NCBI GenBank assembly: GCA_947503555.1
Contig: CANNEE010000008.1
Span: 145,298-209,297, forward strand
Reading direction: 5' to 3'
DNA: 64,000 nucleotides
From: an uncultured Shewanella sp.
GTDB lineage: Bacteria > Pseudomonadota > Gammaproteobacteria > Enterobacterales > Shewanellaceae
Shown: positions 8,722-17,918 of the stretch, piece by piece
Position numbering within the stretch: the first letter of the stretch is position 1
Layout of the letters: each line of letters opens with the position of its first letter
The notes under the pieces: model-generated
What the model was told of the DNA's origin: nothing
What the model saw: the letters and a program-made list of their open reading frames with translations, nothing else
The model's database searches: none
Program-made: the position numbers and the translations under genes

Positions 8722-9819
8722 TTGCTTGATACTAGTGAGCCATCTGGTTCGTTAACCAATGAGCCTCAACTTGTCGATGTGTTAGCAAAGGCAGGTATCG
8801 AGTTAGAAAGGGAGTTGACTCAGTTAACTGCCGGCTTAAGTAACGATAATTTCCTGTTTGTTGGAAAGCTATCTGGAGAGCTCAGGAGCCAAAAAATGGT
8901 GCTAAGGGTGAATTCAGCCCAAGGTACCAGTATCTGCCTGCGTGATGCAGAGCTTAATTGTTGGACTCAAGCCCAAGAGATAGCGCCTAAGCTCATCTGG
9001 GTGAGTGACGATAAACGCTACTATGTCAGTGAATTTATTGAGCAGCCATTACCATGGGCGGCCTTGGAAGCAAACCGTTCTGCTGACACTATTATGGCAT
9101 TAATGGGCTGCTCAAGTGACGCTCTAGATGAGACTGTCGGCCTGATAGATGATAGCACAGCGGTACAAAAAATCGGCATAGAACAAGCGAGTAATGCCAG
9201 TGTGAGCCTGACTCCAGAAAGAAAGCTGTTATCTCTATTTTTATCCTTAAGCAAGCTTGATCTACCTGCCAATCATATGAAGATTTCGCAGCAGTGGCGC
9301 ATATATCAACAAAAAATGGCACATGCCGCTACCGATAGAGATGATAGCAGTGATGCAAGCAGAGGCTTATCTGCTAAGTGGCATAGTTCATGGCATCAGC
9401 TTTTGGCTTTAGAAGCGCTCATTGAACCTTGGCTAGACACAGTCCAAGCTTGTCTTGTCGCTCCTCAGTTTTGTCATAGAGATCTCAACCCACACAACTT
9501 GCTGTTGAAAGGTGAAAAGCTATATTGCATCGACTTTGAGTATGCCTGCGCGTCTCACCCACTGTTTGATCTTGTGAGCATGTTAGTCACCCATGATTTA
9601 AATGCACAACAGACAAGGTTTCTAATTGAAGAAGGGATAAGGCACAACCCGAATCTTCACCGGAGTGCGCTAAACGCAGTCGAGCCTTGTATTAAACTTT
9701 TTTGGTTATTCGCTTGTGCTTGGGCTTTGCTTATGGCGGCCGAAGCGACAACAGCCGCTCAACATCAAACCTATTTAGAGTGGTTTGATCAATATTTCCC
9801 TTTGCTCTCCGTCCTTTAA
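8722..9819 (+). CDS. Thiamine kinase-like phosphotransferase (APH fold)
   Basis: The 365-aa protein has the aminoglycoside phosphotransferase/choline kinase fold: an N-lobe beginning LTAGLSNDNFLF, the Brenner motif FCHRDLNPHNLLL (catalytic Asp and Asn) and the metal-binding CIDFEYACASHPLFDL. It lies 26 bases after pnuT in a TPP-riboswitch operon, so phosphorylation of imported thiamine is the natural role, as for ThiK (YcfN). It is longer than E. coli ThiK by about 90 residues, mostly an insertion between the lobes (about 110-215). Start appears to be TTG 8722; no good ATG exists. Confidence 0.82.
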   Translation: MLDTSEPSGSLTNEPQLVDVLAKAGIELERELTQLTAGLSNDNFLFVGKLSGELRSQKMVLRVNSAQGTSICLRDAELNCWTQAQEIAPKLIWVSDDKRYYVSEFIEQPLPWAALEANRSADTIMALMGCSSDALDETVGLIDDSTAVQKIGIEQASNASVSLTPERKLLSLFLSLSKLDLPANHMKISQQWRIYQQKMAHAATDRDDSSDASRGLSAKWHSSWHQLLALEALIEPWLDTVQACLVAPQFCHRDLNPHNLLLKGEKLYCIDFEYACASHPLFDLVSMLVTHDLNAQQTRFLIEEGIRHNPNLHRSALNAVEPCIKLFWLFACAWALLMAAEATTAAQHQTYLEWFDQYFPLLSVL

Positions 9820-9946
9820 CAAGCCATTGTTTTCATAAAATTAAAGCTTGTTAAGTCACAATTATTTAAATTTTTTGCGCTATATTGAAAGTTATATCTT
9901 GGTCATTGGGTCTTATTGGGCAAGCTAACTTAATTTAGGATATGGC

Positions 9947-10543
9947 ATGCAAGTCACTAAGTTGTACCAACAGTTTTTGAACCTAATTAAAAACATCGAA
10001 GGCATAGCGCCTCTCGCTTTGCGAATCTATCTGGCTCCAGTACTACTTCAAGCTGGTTATAACAAGATGTCTCACTTTAGCGATACTGTCGCTTGGTTTG
10101 GTAACCCAGATTGGGGCTTAGGCTTACCTATGCCTGAACTTATGGCGACCTTAGCCGTAGGTACAGAATTTTTTGGCTCAATTTTGCTGCTTATAGGACT
10201 CGCAACTCGCTTGGTGGCAATTCCACTTATGATCACTATGTTAGTGGCGGCAGTGACAGTTCATCTAGAAAATGGCTGGTTAGCGATTGCCGATGCCGGT
10301 TCTTGGTTAGCTAATGATCAGGTTGCCGCGGCTGCAGATAAGCTAAGTAAAGCCAAAGAAATTTTACGGGAGCATGGTAACTATGAGTGGTTAACCAGCT
10401 CAGGTAACTTTGTGATATTAAATAATGGTATTGAGTTTGCGATTACTTATTTTGTTATGTTGCTCGCCGTGTTCGTACTTGGTGGCGGTCGTTATACCAG
10501 TGTCGATTATTTTATTGCCAAGCGAAATGGTTTAGTTAAGTAA
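9947..10543 (+). CDS. DoxX-family membrane protein
   Basis: The 198-aa integral membrane protein has about four hydrophobic helices: LALRIYLAPVLLQAGYNKM, PELMATLAVGTEFFGSILLL, the segment from LATRLVAIPLM, and FVMLLAVFVLGGGRY. The G-KM and E-F-GS motifs match DoxX/TQO-small-subunit proteins. An extended hydrophilic loop (about 110-155) interrupts the last two helices. The role of this branch is uncertain; related proteins act in redox or copper-associated membrane complexes. It has its own AT-rich upstream region and a strong terminator at 10599. Confidence 0.8.
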   Translation: MQVTKLYQQFLNLIKNIEGIAPLALRIYLAPVLLQAGYNKMSHFSDTVAWFGNPDWGLGLPMPELMATLAVGTEFFGSILLLIGLATRLVAIPLMITMLVAAVTVHLENGWLAIADAGSWLANDQVAAAADKLSKAKEILREHGNYEWLTSSGNFVILNNGIEFAITYFVMLLAVFVLGGGRYTSVDYFIAKRNGLVK

Positions 10544-10598
10544 GCGTTTCTGTTTTGCTTACATGACGGATTGGTCTTCAGAGACAAAAGATTGGTAA

Positions 10599-10628
10599 AT
10601 CCCACTGATATCAGTGGGATTTTTTTTT
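10599..10628 (+). terminator. Terminator after the DoxX gene
   Basis: AATCCCACTGA is followed immediately by its complement TCAGTGGGATT around a central TA and then eight T residues. This is an almost uninterrupted palindrome. Confidence 0.92.
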
Positions 10629-10698
10629 ATACTCGTTTACTATTGTGATGTCGATCACCTTTTTGTAACCCAAGAGTTTGTTTATTGAGGAGATGTTA

Positions 10699-11247
10699 GT
10701 GGATGCGATAGAGCTGTTATTAACACGTCAGTCTTGCCCTAGGCTGAGTGCACCAGGTCCTAGTGCGGAACAACTGGAAACTATCTTAAGTGCAGCGATG
10801 CGAGTGCCTGATCATGCTAACCTCAGCCCTTGGGAGTTTATTATCGCCGAAGATGACGGGCTGAGCCGCTTAGGTCAGGTTTATGTCGATGCCGCAAAAG
10901 GTGCTGGAGCGAGCGAGGAGTTGATTGCCAAAGCCGCTAAAATGCCCCTTAGGGCACCGACAGTCATCACTGTGGTTGCCAAATATCAACAGCATCCGAA
11001 GGTTCCCTTACTTGAGCAGCAACTAGCAGCAGGATGTGCCACTATGGCGATGCAACAAGCGGCATTTGCCCAAGGCTTAGGTGCTATTTGGCGCACAGGC
11101 GATTTCGCCTTTAACCCTGATGTACATAAAGCGCTAGATTTAGATAGCCAAGATCAAATTGTTGGCTTTTTGTATATAGGTACGCCGACGATAGCTGCAA
11201 CTAAAAAGCCTGCTAAAGACTTTAGCCCTTTTGTGCGTCGTTTATAG
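10699..11247 (+). CDS. YdjA-like nitroreductase
   Basis: This is a small FMN-dependent NAD(P)H oxidoreductase of the nitroreductase fold. With the GTG start at 10699 the protein begins MDAIELLLTRQSCPRL, which aligns with YdjA (MDALELLINRRS). GAGGAG lies six bases before this GTG, whereas upstream TTG/ATG codons sit before or against the ribosome-binding site. Other family features are MRVPDHANLSPWEF (FMN phosphate contact) and GAIWRTGDFAF. At 182 aa it has the length of minimal YdjA proteins. It is probably a single-gene unit. Confidence 0.9.
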   Translation: MDAIELLLTRQSCPRLSAPGPSAEQLETILSAAMRVPDHANLSPWEFIIAEDDGLSRLGQVYVDAAKGAGASEELIAKAAKMPLRAPTVITVVAKYQQHPKVPLLEQQLAAGCATMAMQQAAFAQGLGAIWRTGDFAFNPDVHKALDLDSQDQIVGFLYIGTPTIAATKKPAKDFSPFVRRL

Positions 11248-11273
11248 ATTTTATCTGATGCGGTATGGCCGAG

Positions 11274-12005
11274 TTAGCAAGCTTGGCCAACGTCTAGTTG
11301 CTCAAACCAATCTAAAAACTCTGTTACCTGCTCACCTCTAAAAATCCGTCCGTGTTGAGGGCAGAGCATTTGAATGTCCAGCTCTCGCACTCTGGTAATC
11401 CAGTTGCGTTTGGCTCTATTTGATGGCATCCACCTTTGATGAAAGTAGGTCATGTGTTGCGTATGACTTGCAAAATCATCCACATAAATATCGGCTTCAG
11501 CGGGCTCTAAGGAAGCGCCAACATCACCAGACATAAGAAGCTTTGCCTTAGGATCATAAACGTGGAAATTCCCAGAAGCGTGAAGGTAATGGGCTGGAAT
11601 AAACATTAATTCCGTTTGATCTAATATCAGGCTTCCCCCTTCATCCTTGATTGCTTCATAGCTGATATTGCTCATGCCAAAGTGACGAATAAAACCTTCC
11701 CATATTTTAGGTGAGTAGAGCTTGGCGCTGGGTAAGGTTTGATCCCAGAGACCGAGAGAAGAGATGATATCGGGATCTTGATGTGAGGCAAATAGGTGAC
11801 TTAGCTGCTCTAATGGTATGTGTTTTACTACAGCGGCAAGCATAGGTGCAAACAGTTCAATACCGCCAGGATCCAGTAATAGCGCTTGATCCTCTGTAAC
11901 CACCATATATTGATTGGTATCGATAATTGAGTTGGGCTTCTCGGGATCTCGGCCAAAATAGAGCCACTTATGGCTAGGTAATTCAGTTATCAACTCACTT
12001 CTCAT
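11274..12005 (-). CDS. Oxygen-binding di-iron (ODP) metallo-beta-lactamase-fold protein
   Basis: The 243-aa protein has an MBL fold with the flavodiiron-like ligand set of ODP proteins: H75, D77 and D79 in SHQDPDI, H142 in HYLHASGNFH, D161 in SGDVG and H217 in CPQHGR. The HxD/ExD arrangement replaces the HxHxDH of hydrolases and is known to hold two irons that bind O2 reversibly. It lacks the flavodoxin domain of true flavodiiron reductases. Its start overlaps the end of the upstream gene (ATGA), and that gene looks like a chemoreceptor signalling hairpin, so together they may form a cytosolic O2 sensor. Confidence 0.85.
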   Translation of the reverse strand: MRSELITELPSHKWLYFGRDPEKPNSIIDTNQYMVVTEDQALLLDPGGIELFAPMLAAVVKHIPLEQLSHLFASHQDPDIISSLGLWDQTLPSAKLYSPKIWEGFIRHFGMSNISYEAIKDEGGSLILDQTELMFIPAHYLHASGNFHVYDPKAKLLMSGDVGASLEPAEADIYVDDFASHTQHMTYFHQRWMPSNRAKRNWITRVRELDIQMLCPQHGRIFRGEQVTEFLDWFEQLDVGQAC

Positions 12006-12616
12006 AGTTGCTCCTCTAGTTGGTTAAATAAATTTAGTGCTTGCTCAACTTTGATTTGAATGAGTTTGGCTACTTTGTCGACTTCCTGAGCGACACCGTT
12101 AAAGGTAGCCTGATTAGCCTCATCGACTCTGCATGCTTCAATGCGGCAAATAGAGGCGAGTACATTTGCTGCACGTAGTTGTTGATGAAGCTCCTCTAGT
12201 TGATTCAGCATGGCAAAATTAAGTTTCTGATACTGTTCAATTAACTGCTTGTTTCTATCTTGATTACGTTTTGTCGCAGGAAGGATGGACGAGCCATGGG
12301 GATAATGATTTGCTTTTTGTTGTGCTAGCTGTAGTCGCTGCAATGTGTGCTGACTTCTTGCTGTTTGAGTTGCGAGTAGGCAGGTTTGTCTAGCGAGTAG
12401 ATTAATACTGATAGCCGCTTTTTTGGTATAGCTTGCCAGCTCGTCAATAAATTGGGTCAGGGCTTTAAAGCCTAGTGCGCTACTTCCCGCCCTGATTGAT
12501 GCAGCTTGAGCATTGCTAGCGGTAAGGTTAATCGCTTTACAGTAGCTTAAGGTTTGATTTAGCTCAGCTGCAATAATGGCTGCAATCACATAATACTTAC
12601 GCGGAGTAGTCGACAT
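12002..12616 (-). CDS. Small degenerate chemoreceptor (MCP) signalling-hairpin protein
   Basis: This is a roughly 204-aa, highly helical soluble protein. Residues near NAQAASIRAGSSALGFKAL resemble, in degraded form, the MCP hairpin tip motif (NAAIEAARAGE-GRGFAVVA), followed by long coiled coil. No membrane segment or ligand domain is seen. ATG at 12616 (MSTTPRKYYV) with AAGGA upstream is preferred over the longer frame, whose extra residues look untranslated. It is translationally coupled (ATGA) to the di-iron ODP gene. The likely role is an adaptor linking O2 binding to chemotaxis or another two-component pathway. Confidence 0.65.
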   Translation of the reverse strand: MSTTPRKYYVIAAIIAAELNQTLSYCKAINLTASNAQAASIRAGSSALGFKALTQFIDELASYTKKAAISINLLARQTCLLATQTARSQHTLQRLQLAQQKANHYPHGSSILPATKRNQDRNKQLIEQYQKLNFAMLNQLEELHQQLRAANVLASICRIEACRVDEANQATFNGVAQEVDKVAKLIQIKVEQALNLFNQLEEQL

Positions 12617-12848
12617 TTGACATCGTCCTTGATGGATTAATCTACTGAGTATAGACAGAAAAATAGAATGTGCGCCTTGGCTAATGTTAATTCTTGTAAA
12701 AGGGGCGGAATACTTTATATTTGAACTCAATCACATTTTTTAGCTAAGCTAAAGGCGTTTTATGGTGATTTTGTCGCCATTACTGATTAAAAAAGAATAT
12801 TCAGATGGGTGTGTTAAACCTCGGTCAACATGTTACAGGGAGCTTCAT

Positions 12849-13241
12849 ATGAGAAAAGGTTTATTAGCTATCGTGTTTTTTGGGATGAGCTTTCAGTTGA
12901 GTGCGTCCGAGGCCGAAGAGAAATTCAATGATGAATTAGCCAATTGTGCAGCATATTATCAAATTGCTTCAGAAACCATTGCAAGTATGAATGCGCCACA
13001 AATGAAAGCCGTAGGTAAACGTTTAGCCTCATCGGCGGAGCAAGCGCAAGAGATAGCTCGACAGTATCAACCGAAGGAGAAAGTGCAACAGAGTGTTGAT
13101 TTGGCTAAAAATAGAATGTTAGCTTCGCTAAATGGTTCATCAAGTTTAGGGCCTTTGATGGGGAAATATAAGAAGCCTTGTCAGACTATTTTGGCCGAGC
13201 CAAAGAAGCGCTTAGATTATTGGGTAATGGCGACGATGTAA
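12849..13241 (+). CDS. Hypothetical secreted protein
   Basis: The 130-aa protein begins MRKGLLAIVFFGMSFQLSASEAEE, a clear Sec signal with cleavage around SAS-EA. The mature part is helical, with two cysteines (CAAYYQIASE and PCQTILAE) that could form a disulphide. No named family was recognised. An in-frame start at 12762 is rejected because the signal peptide begins at ATG 12849, which has CAGGGAG upstream. It is flanked by a bidirectional terminator at 13271 shared with the convergent receptor gene. Confidence 0.75.
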   Translation: MRKGLLAIVFFGMSFQLSASEAEEKFNDELANCAAYYQIASETIASMNAPQMKAVGKRLASSAEQAQEIARQYQPKEKVQQSVDLAKNRMLASLNGSSSLGPLMGKYKKPCQTILAEPKKRLDYWVMATM

Positions 13242-13270
13242 TATTTAAACTTTTTATCATTAAGAAAATA

Positions 13271-13300
13271 AAAACGGCGCCATTAGGCGCCGTTTTATTA
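13271..13300. terminator. Bidirectional terminator
   Basis: AAAACGGCGCC and GGCGCCGTTTT arms have A/T tracts on both sides. It separates the convergent genes ending at 13241 and 13320. Confidence 0.9.
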
Positions 13301-13319
13301 TGTATTTAGCTAGGCTAAA

Positions 13320-16163
13320 TTACATTTTGTAGCTAACAGTCGCGTGGTAGTAGCGACCTACGTTGTCATAAGACGCAGAACTCGCACCAGTACCTGTTGT
13401 GCCATAAGGCAAGTCACGATCGAATAGGTTATCGATACCAAACTTCAGCTTAACACCGTTATCGAACTCGTAAGCCACAGCAGCATCACTGATGAAGTAT
13501 TCACCATAGTTTAGAACGTTACTTGGATTTGGGTTTTTCTCTAACGACTGGTCAGTATAGAGGCTAACTTCGTTGATGAAACGAGTTCTCCATGTTACAG
13601 CCCAGTTATCCATGTCGTAATTGGCAGTAAAGTTAGCTTGCCAATCTGCTTCACCTGTTGTACCCGCATACTCAAAATATTCACTTGGATCATTTTGGAA
13701 TGGGTACTCTTTGCGAGAGATAAGGTGAGTGACGACCATGTTAGTGCGCACATCGCCTTCAAATAATTCGAAGTTGTAGCCGATATCAAAGTCGATACCT
13801 TCGGCTTCAAGCTTAGAGATATTTAGCGATTGAGATGTAATGCTAGTGATCTTTCCTGTAGAAGGATCGCGAGTTACACGCTTACAGTAGATGTTGTTGA
13901 TACCTGAAGGATCATCAAGGCATTTATCGATCATGTTTTGTGCTGAAACACTAGCAATTGCATCGTCGATAACAATGTTCCAGTAGTCGGCACTGATAGA
14001 TAGACCGTCAACAAAATCTGGCTGATAGATAGCACCAATTGTATAACTGGTAGATTTTTCTTCCTTCAGATCTTTGTTACCGCCACTTAGGCCTTCAACA
14101 CGAGCCGAATCATAGTCTGAGTTGAAGTCTGCTGGTACACCCAGAGCTTGACAGTTGGCGCGACGAACAGCAGCTGCTTCAGGTGTTAAGTCTTTTAGCT
14201 CATCGACTTTACATGAATCATCAAAGCTAAAGAAGTTTTGGCCTAATGCACCATATAGCTCGCCAATATTTGGCGCACGAATCGCTTTAGAGTAGGTTGC
14301 ACGAGCTCTAAGCTCTTCATTGATTTCCCAGCTTAGGCCTGTCTTCCATGTTGTAGCATCACCAATTGTGCTGTAGTCAGCATAACGAGCTGCAAGTTCA
14401 AGATCTAGCTGTTGAATCGCAGGTAGGTCAGCAAGCAGCGGAATATTGAATTCAACGAAGACTTCTTTAACGTCATAATCACCGCTATCTTCACCTAGTA
14501 CGTTGAAGAAAGTACCGACAGCATTGCTAGGCTCATTTTGCTTGGTCTCTTCTTTACGGTATTCGATACCTGTAGAGAAGCCGATATCACCAGCTGGTAG
14601 CTCATAAAGCATAGAGTTGGTCATAGTACCGCCAAGTACTGTCTGTTTAATCACAGAAGTACCCGTAGACACAGTATTGATATAATCTCTAGCGGCCTGA
14701 GTTACGTTGCCTTCACCAAAGATGTTGATTGGAACACAACCAGCAGCGCGAGCAGCTTCGTCACGACAAACTGCTTCACCATTTACTAATACTGAGTCAA
14801 CAGCATTTGCAAAGTTGGCTTTAATCATGTTGTTTTTGTTAACGCGTTCAAGGTCGGTTTGACCATAGATAGCGTAAACTTCGTAATCCCAATCTTCAAA
14901 GGCAATACCTTCGATACCTGCTACATAGCGTTGAGTTTCACGAGTATCATCTTCAATACGCTGTCCAAGACCATTGGTGAACAATCTCACGCCGATAGTA
15001 TTAGCACCTTTTTCGTCCATTAATGACGTTACGCTGCTGTGTAAGAATGCGTTATCGCGCTTAACTGTAACTGGGCTACCGAAGAAGAATGCTGGCTGGC
15101 CATAGCTTGTTGATTCGCTATTGACATATTTAGCTTGGAAGTATGCTTTAGTGTCGTCATTTAGCTGATAGTTAGCTTTAAAATTAACGTTGTAGCGTTC
15201 AAACTTTGGCTGTAGATCTGAAAACTCTCTTAGATTAAAGAAGTCACAGTCCGCACATTTCACGCCATCAACATTACTACCAGTATAGATATCTCTTACC
15301 GAGCCATCTGGATTAAATGTTTTCCAGCCACCTAAATTAAAGGTGCCTGCATTATTAATGGCATAATAACCAGCATTTGGCGTTAGAATTTTGTCTGGAT
15401 GGGCAGGATCGTTGCTACCTTCAGGCTGATTTTGGTTTCTTAAACTAGAGTAAGAAATTGCCGTTTGATCTCTATCTAGCGCGCGTAGGCGATCTTGACC
15501 GCTGTATTCTACAGCAAAAGCTACGTTACCAGCACCGTCATCAAAATCAGTACCGTAAGAGACAGAGAATCTCTCTTTTGAGTGATCGCTATCGTCTGCA
15601 TAGCCTTTAGTGGCTGATACATCTAGACCTTCGATATCATCTTTAAGGATGAAGTTTACTACACCGGTTACCGCATCAGCACCATAAATAGCAGATGCAC
15701 CACCTGTGATCACTTCTACTTTTTCTACCCAAGTGCTTGGAATAGTGTTTACGTCAACTCGCTGAGAACCTGCAGAACTAGAAACGTGACGTTTACCATC
15801 TACCAGTACCAAAGTTCTAGCTGTACCCATGTTACGTAGGTCAAGTACGTTAAGACCTGCTGTACCGATAGAGCGGCCAGAATTTGCTAGTGAGTATGTG
15901 CTACCTAATGCTGGAAGTTGGTTTAGCGCTTCACCAATATTCGTCGCACCAGTGGCTAATAGTTCTTCACCAGTAATTACTGTTACAGGAGTAGGTGCGA
16001 TTGCACCTTCTCTAATAATACGTGAGCCAGTTACGGCAATACGTTCTACTTCTTGATCTTGAGCTTCTTCCGCAACAACACTTGTAGCAGTTAGAGCCGC
16101 TGAAGTAGCGCCTGTAATTAACGCAAAGCGAACCGCTTTGGTTAATCTTGAATTAGATTGCAT
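13320..16163 (-). CDS. Large TonB-dependent receptor
   Basis: The 947-aa outer-membrane receptor has a signal peptide (MQSNSRLTKAVRFALITG, cleavage near VVAEE), a TonB box region with ERIAVTGSRI, a plug (about 45-170) containing DLRNMGTARTLVLVDGKRH and VEVITGGASAIYGADAVTG, and a barrel with a typical GIDNLFDRDLPYG penultimate segment and a C-terminal Tyr-Lys-Met. This is the Caulobacter-type subclass often used for glycans, peptides or large organic ligands; the substrate cannot be told. ATG 16163 has GGGAG seven bases upstream and is preferred to the start 21 bases earlier. No substrate-processing genes are adjacent. Confidence 0.92.
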   Translation of the reverse strand: MQSNSRLTKAVRFALITGATSAALTATSVVAEEAQDQEVERIAVTGSRIIREGAIAPTPVTVITGEELLATGATNIGEALNQLPALGSTYSLANSGRSIGTAGLNVLDLRNMGTARTLVLVDGKRHVSSSAGSQRVDVNTIPSTWVEKVEVITGGASAIYGADAVTGVVNFILKDDIEGLDVSATKGYADDSDHSKERFSVSYGTDFDDGAGNVAFAVEYSGQDRLRALDRDQTAISYSSLRNQNQPEGSNDPAHPDKILTPNAGYYAINNAGTFNLGGWKTFNPDGSVRDIYTGSNVDGVKCADCDFFNLREFSDLQPKFERYNVNFKANYQLNDDTKAYFQAKYVNSESTSYGQPAFFFGSPVTVKRDNAFLHSSVTSLMDEKGANTIGVRLFTNGLGQRIEDDTRETQRYVAGIEGIAFEDWDYEVYAIYGQTDLERVNKNNMIKANFANAVDSVLVNGEAVCRDEAARAAGCVPINIFGEGNVTQAARDYINTVSTGTSVIKQTVLGGTMTNSMLYELPAGDIGFSTGIEYRKEETKQNEPSNAVGTFFNVLGEDSGDYDVKEVFVEFNIPLLADLPAIQQLDLELAARYADYSTIGDATTWKTGLSWEINEELRARATYSKAIRAPNIGELYGALGQNFFSFDDSCKVDELKDLTPEAAAVRRANCQALGVPADFNSDYDSARVEGLSGGNKDLKEEKSTSYTIGAIYQPDFVDGLSISADYWNIVIDDAIASVSAQNMIDKCLDDPSGINNIYCKRVTRDPSTGKITSITSQSLNISKLEAEGIDFDIGYNFELFEGDVRTNMVVTHLISRKEYPFQNDPSEYFEYAGTTGEADWQANFTANYDMDNWAVTWRTRFINEVSLYTDQSLEKNPNPSNVLNYGEYFISDAAVAYEFDNGVKLKFGIDNLFDRDLPYGTTGTGASSASYDNVGRYYHATVSYKM

Positions 16164-16678
16164 TGTTTTCTCCCTTACACTCAATTTGAATGTTTCTTCT
16201 TATTTACACATCTTTTACATGCTTAAGTTAAAAACTGTAAAAAAATGTAAGTCGACGAATATAATCATAGAAAGATAACAAGGGCAATATACGTGCTACA
16301 GGCGTTGCGCATGTTTAATAAAACAAATTTATAACAAATGTCTTTAAATGGTAATAGCTCTTATTGGGTTGAATACAATTCATGCTGAATTGTATTCATG
16401 TTGTTGTCGTTTGGTTTTTAATATGTGTGCTTTTGCAGTTTTTACAGGTGTATGTAATGTTATTGTTGCTAATGTTGGGTGCAAATGTTTTATTTGAGCT
16501 TTGTCTAAGAAATATAGGGTTTGCTGCTTTTGTGACCGATGTTCGTGTTATTGGGGATGGCGTGTCGTTTATTTTGATTGATTTTTTACTTTTGTATGAT
16601 AAATGTTTTGAGTAAAAATTTTGTAACTACTTTATTTATTCGTAACTAAACTTATTAAATAAGAGGGGGTAGTACTTG
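16164..16678. other. AT-rich intergenic region
   Basis: About 515 bases between two minus-strand genes. The part nearest 16163 must hold the receptor promoter. A hydrophobic open frame at 16382-16615 (+) has no ribosome-binding site and low-complexity TTG/GTT-rich composition and is not called. No RNA or repeat was recognised. Confidence 0.6.
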
Positions 16679-17668
16679 TTATCGTTTTTGATTTGCGACA
16701 ATTGTATTACCACTGAGAAACATCTTATTCTGGCCATATTTGTACAGAACATAACTAACTACTAGGGTAGCAATAAAGAGCTCAATGATACCTAAGCTAT
16801 AGAGTAGTGAGATGAATAGCTCATCAATATAGTGAGTTGTGGATAGAAACAAACATGCTTTGATAACAGCTGTAGCGCTGATAACCAATGGGAAGGTTAA
16901 TGAAGAGAAGCTTGCTGAGAAAGGTTGATTGTAAAAGTGAGCTAAAGAAAAGCATATAAGCAGTGTCATAAGTAGTGCCATACTGAGTAAGGCGATAGTG
17001 ATAGCAAACGAAGGTGCTTGATTGAGTGTGAGATAGCCGACCAAAGAGAGGCTTGCCGGTGCTGCGAGCACTCCTAGTGTTGGGCGAATATTGCTATCAA
17101 TCAAGTCATCAAAAATTAGCCGATATAGCATTATGGGTAACATAATGAAATAACAGCCCATTCCAAAATAAAGTAATATTTGTGCTAATAATCTAAACTC
17201 TTCTGTATAAGTAACCGCCGCAACAATAATGCCTACCGGGGGAATGAACCAACTTGGAATGAGCTGATGCATTGAAAAGTTTTTAATGCGATGGTGGATA
17301 AATATACATAAGAAAAATACATGTAAGCCAATAGCGATTAACCATAATGAAACACCTAACCAATGTTGAAATTGCTCTAATGATTTTGAAATAATCATTA
17401 TGGTCATAGAAAAGGTAGGAACGACACTGCCTAATACGGGATGCTTTAACTCATTTAATAAAGTTTGTGGTTTAAAGATAAATTTAGTGGCAACCGGTAA
17501 AATAAGCAGTAGGCTCAAGATTGCACATGAAAATTGGGCTTTTTGATTTAATGTTGGAAATGTCAGCTCCCATGCTAATCCCAGGCTGCCAACAGCAAGT
17601 CCTAAGCCGCATAGAGCACTGGGTATTTGCGAAATATTGTTAAATAGCTTGGTATTCGCATTTCTCAT
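16679..17668 (-). CDS. TDT-family (TehA/SLAC1-like) transporter
   Basis: The 329-aa protein has about ten hydrophobic segments, beginning with the family's IPSALCGLGLAVGSLGLAWE near residue 10 and including HVFFLCIFIHHRI and LIPSWFIPPVGIIVAAV, which resemble TehA/SLAC1 anion channels and TDT exporters. These carry anions such as tellurite, sulphite or dicarboxylates. The start MRNANTKL at 17668 has AAGG seven bases upstream; an in-frame ATG 18 bases earlier is less likely. It stands alone between cysK and the large receptor. The substrate is unknown; the neighbouring cysK hints at, but does not prove, sulphur anions. Confidence 0.82.
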   Translation of the reverse strand: MRNANTKLFNNISQIPSALCGLGLAVGSLGLAWELTFPTLNQKAQFSCAILSLLLILPVATKFIFKPQTLLNELKHPVLGSVVPTFSMTIMIISKSLEQFQHWLGVSLWLIAIGLHVFFLCIFIHHRIKNFSMHQLIPSWFIPPVGIIVAAVTYTEEFRLLAQILLYFGMGCYFIMLPIMLYRLIFDDLIDSNIRPTLGVLAAPASLSLVGYLTLNQAPSFAITIALLSMALLMTLLICFSLAHFYNQPFSASFSSLTFPLVISATAVIKACLFLSTTHYIDELFISLLYSLGIIELFIATLVVSYVLYKYGQNKMFLSGNTIVANQKR

Positions 17669-17814
17669 GGGAAAGCCTTGGTGCATGATTATGCGTTAAT
17701 ATTAAATTAAACAAAATTCAAAATCGATGTTATTAGTTGGTCTTTAACGTTAAATGTGCGCTTAATCAAATCGTAAATATAATTTGGAATACAATAATTC
17801 AAAATGCATATAAA

Positions 17815-17853
17815 AACACCCAGCTTATACGTTACTGGTATAAGCTGGGTGTT
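17815..17853 (-). terminator. Terminator after cysK
   Basis: The 16-bp perfect arms AACACCCAGCTTATAC (17815-17830) and its complement (17838-17853) are followed, on the minus strand, by a T tract. This is the expected end of the cysK transcript. Confidence 0.9.
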
Positions 17854-17918
17854 ATGGCTTATTTGGTCAAAAAGCTAAATGTGATTAAAGCTTTACTTGT
17901 CTTTAACAGAACCCGTGA

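Noticed and set aside
16382-16615. Hydrophobic 77-codon frame on the plus strand
   Set aside because: No ribosome-binding site, biased TTG/GTT composition, no homology pattern, and it lies in the promoter region of a minus-strand receptor.
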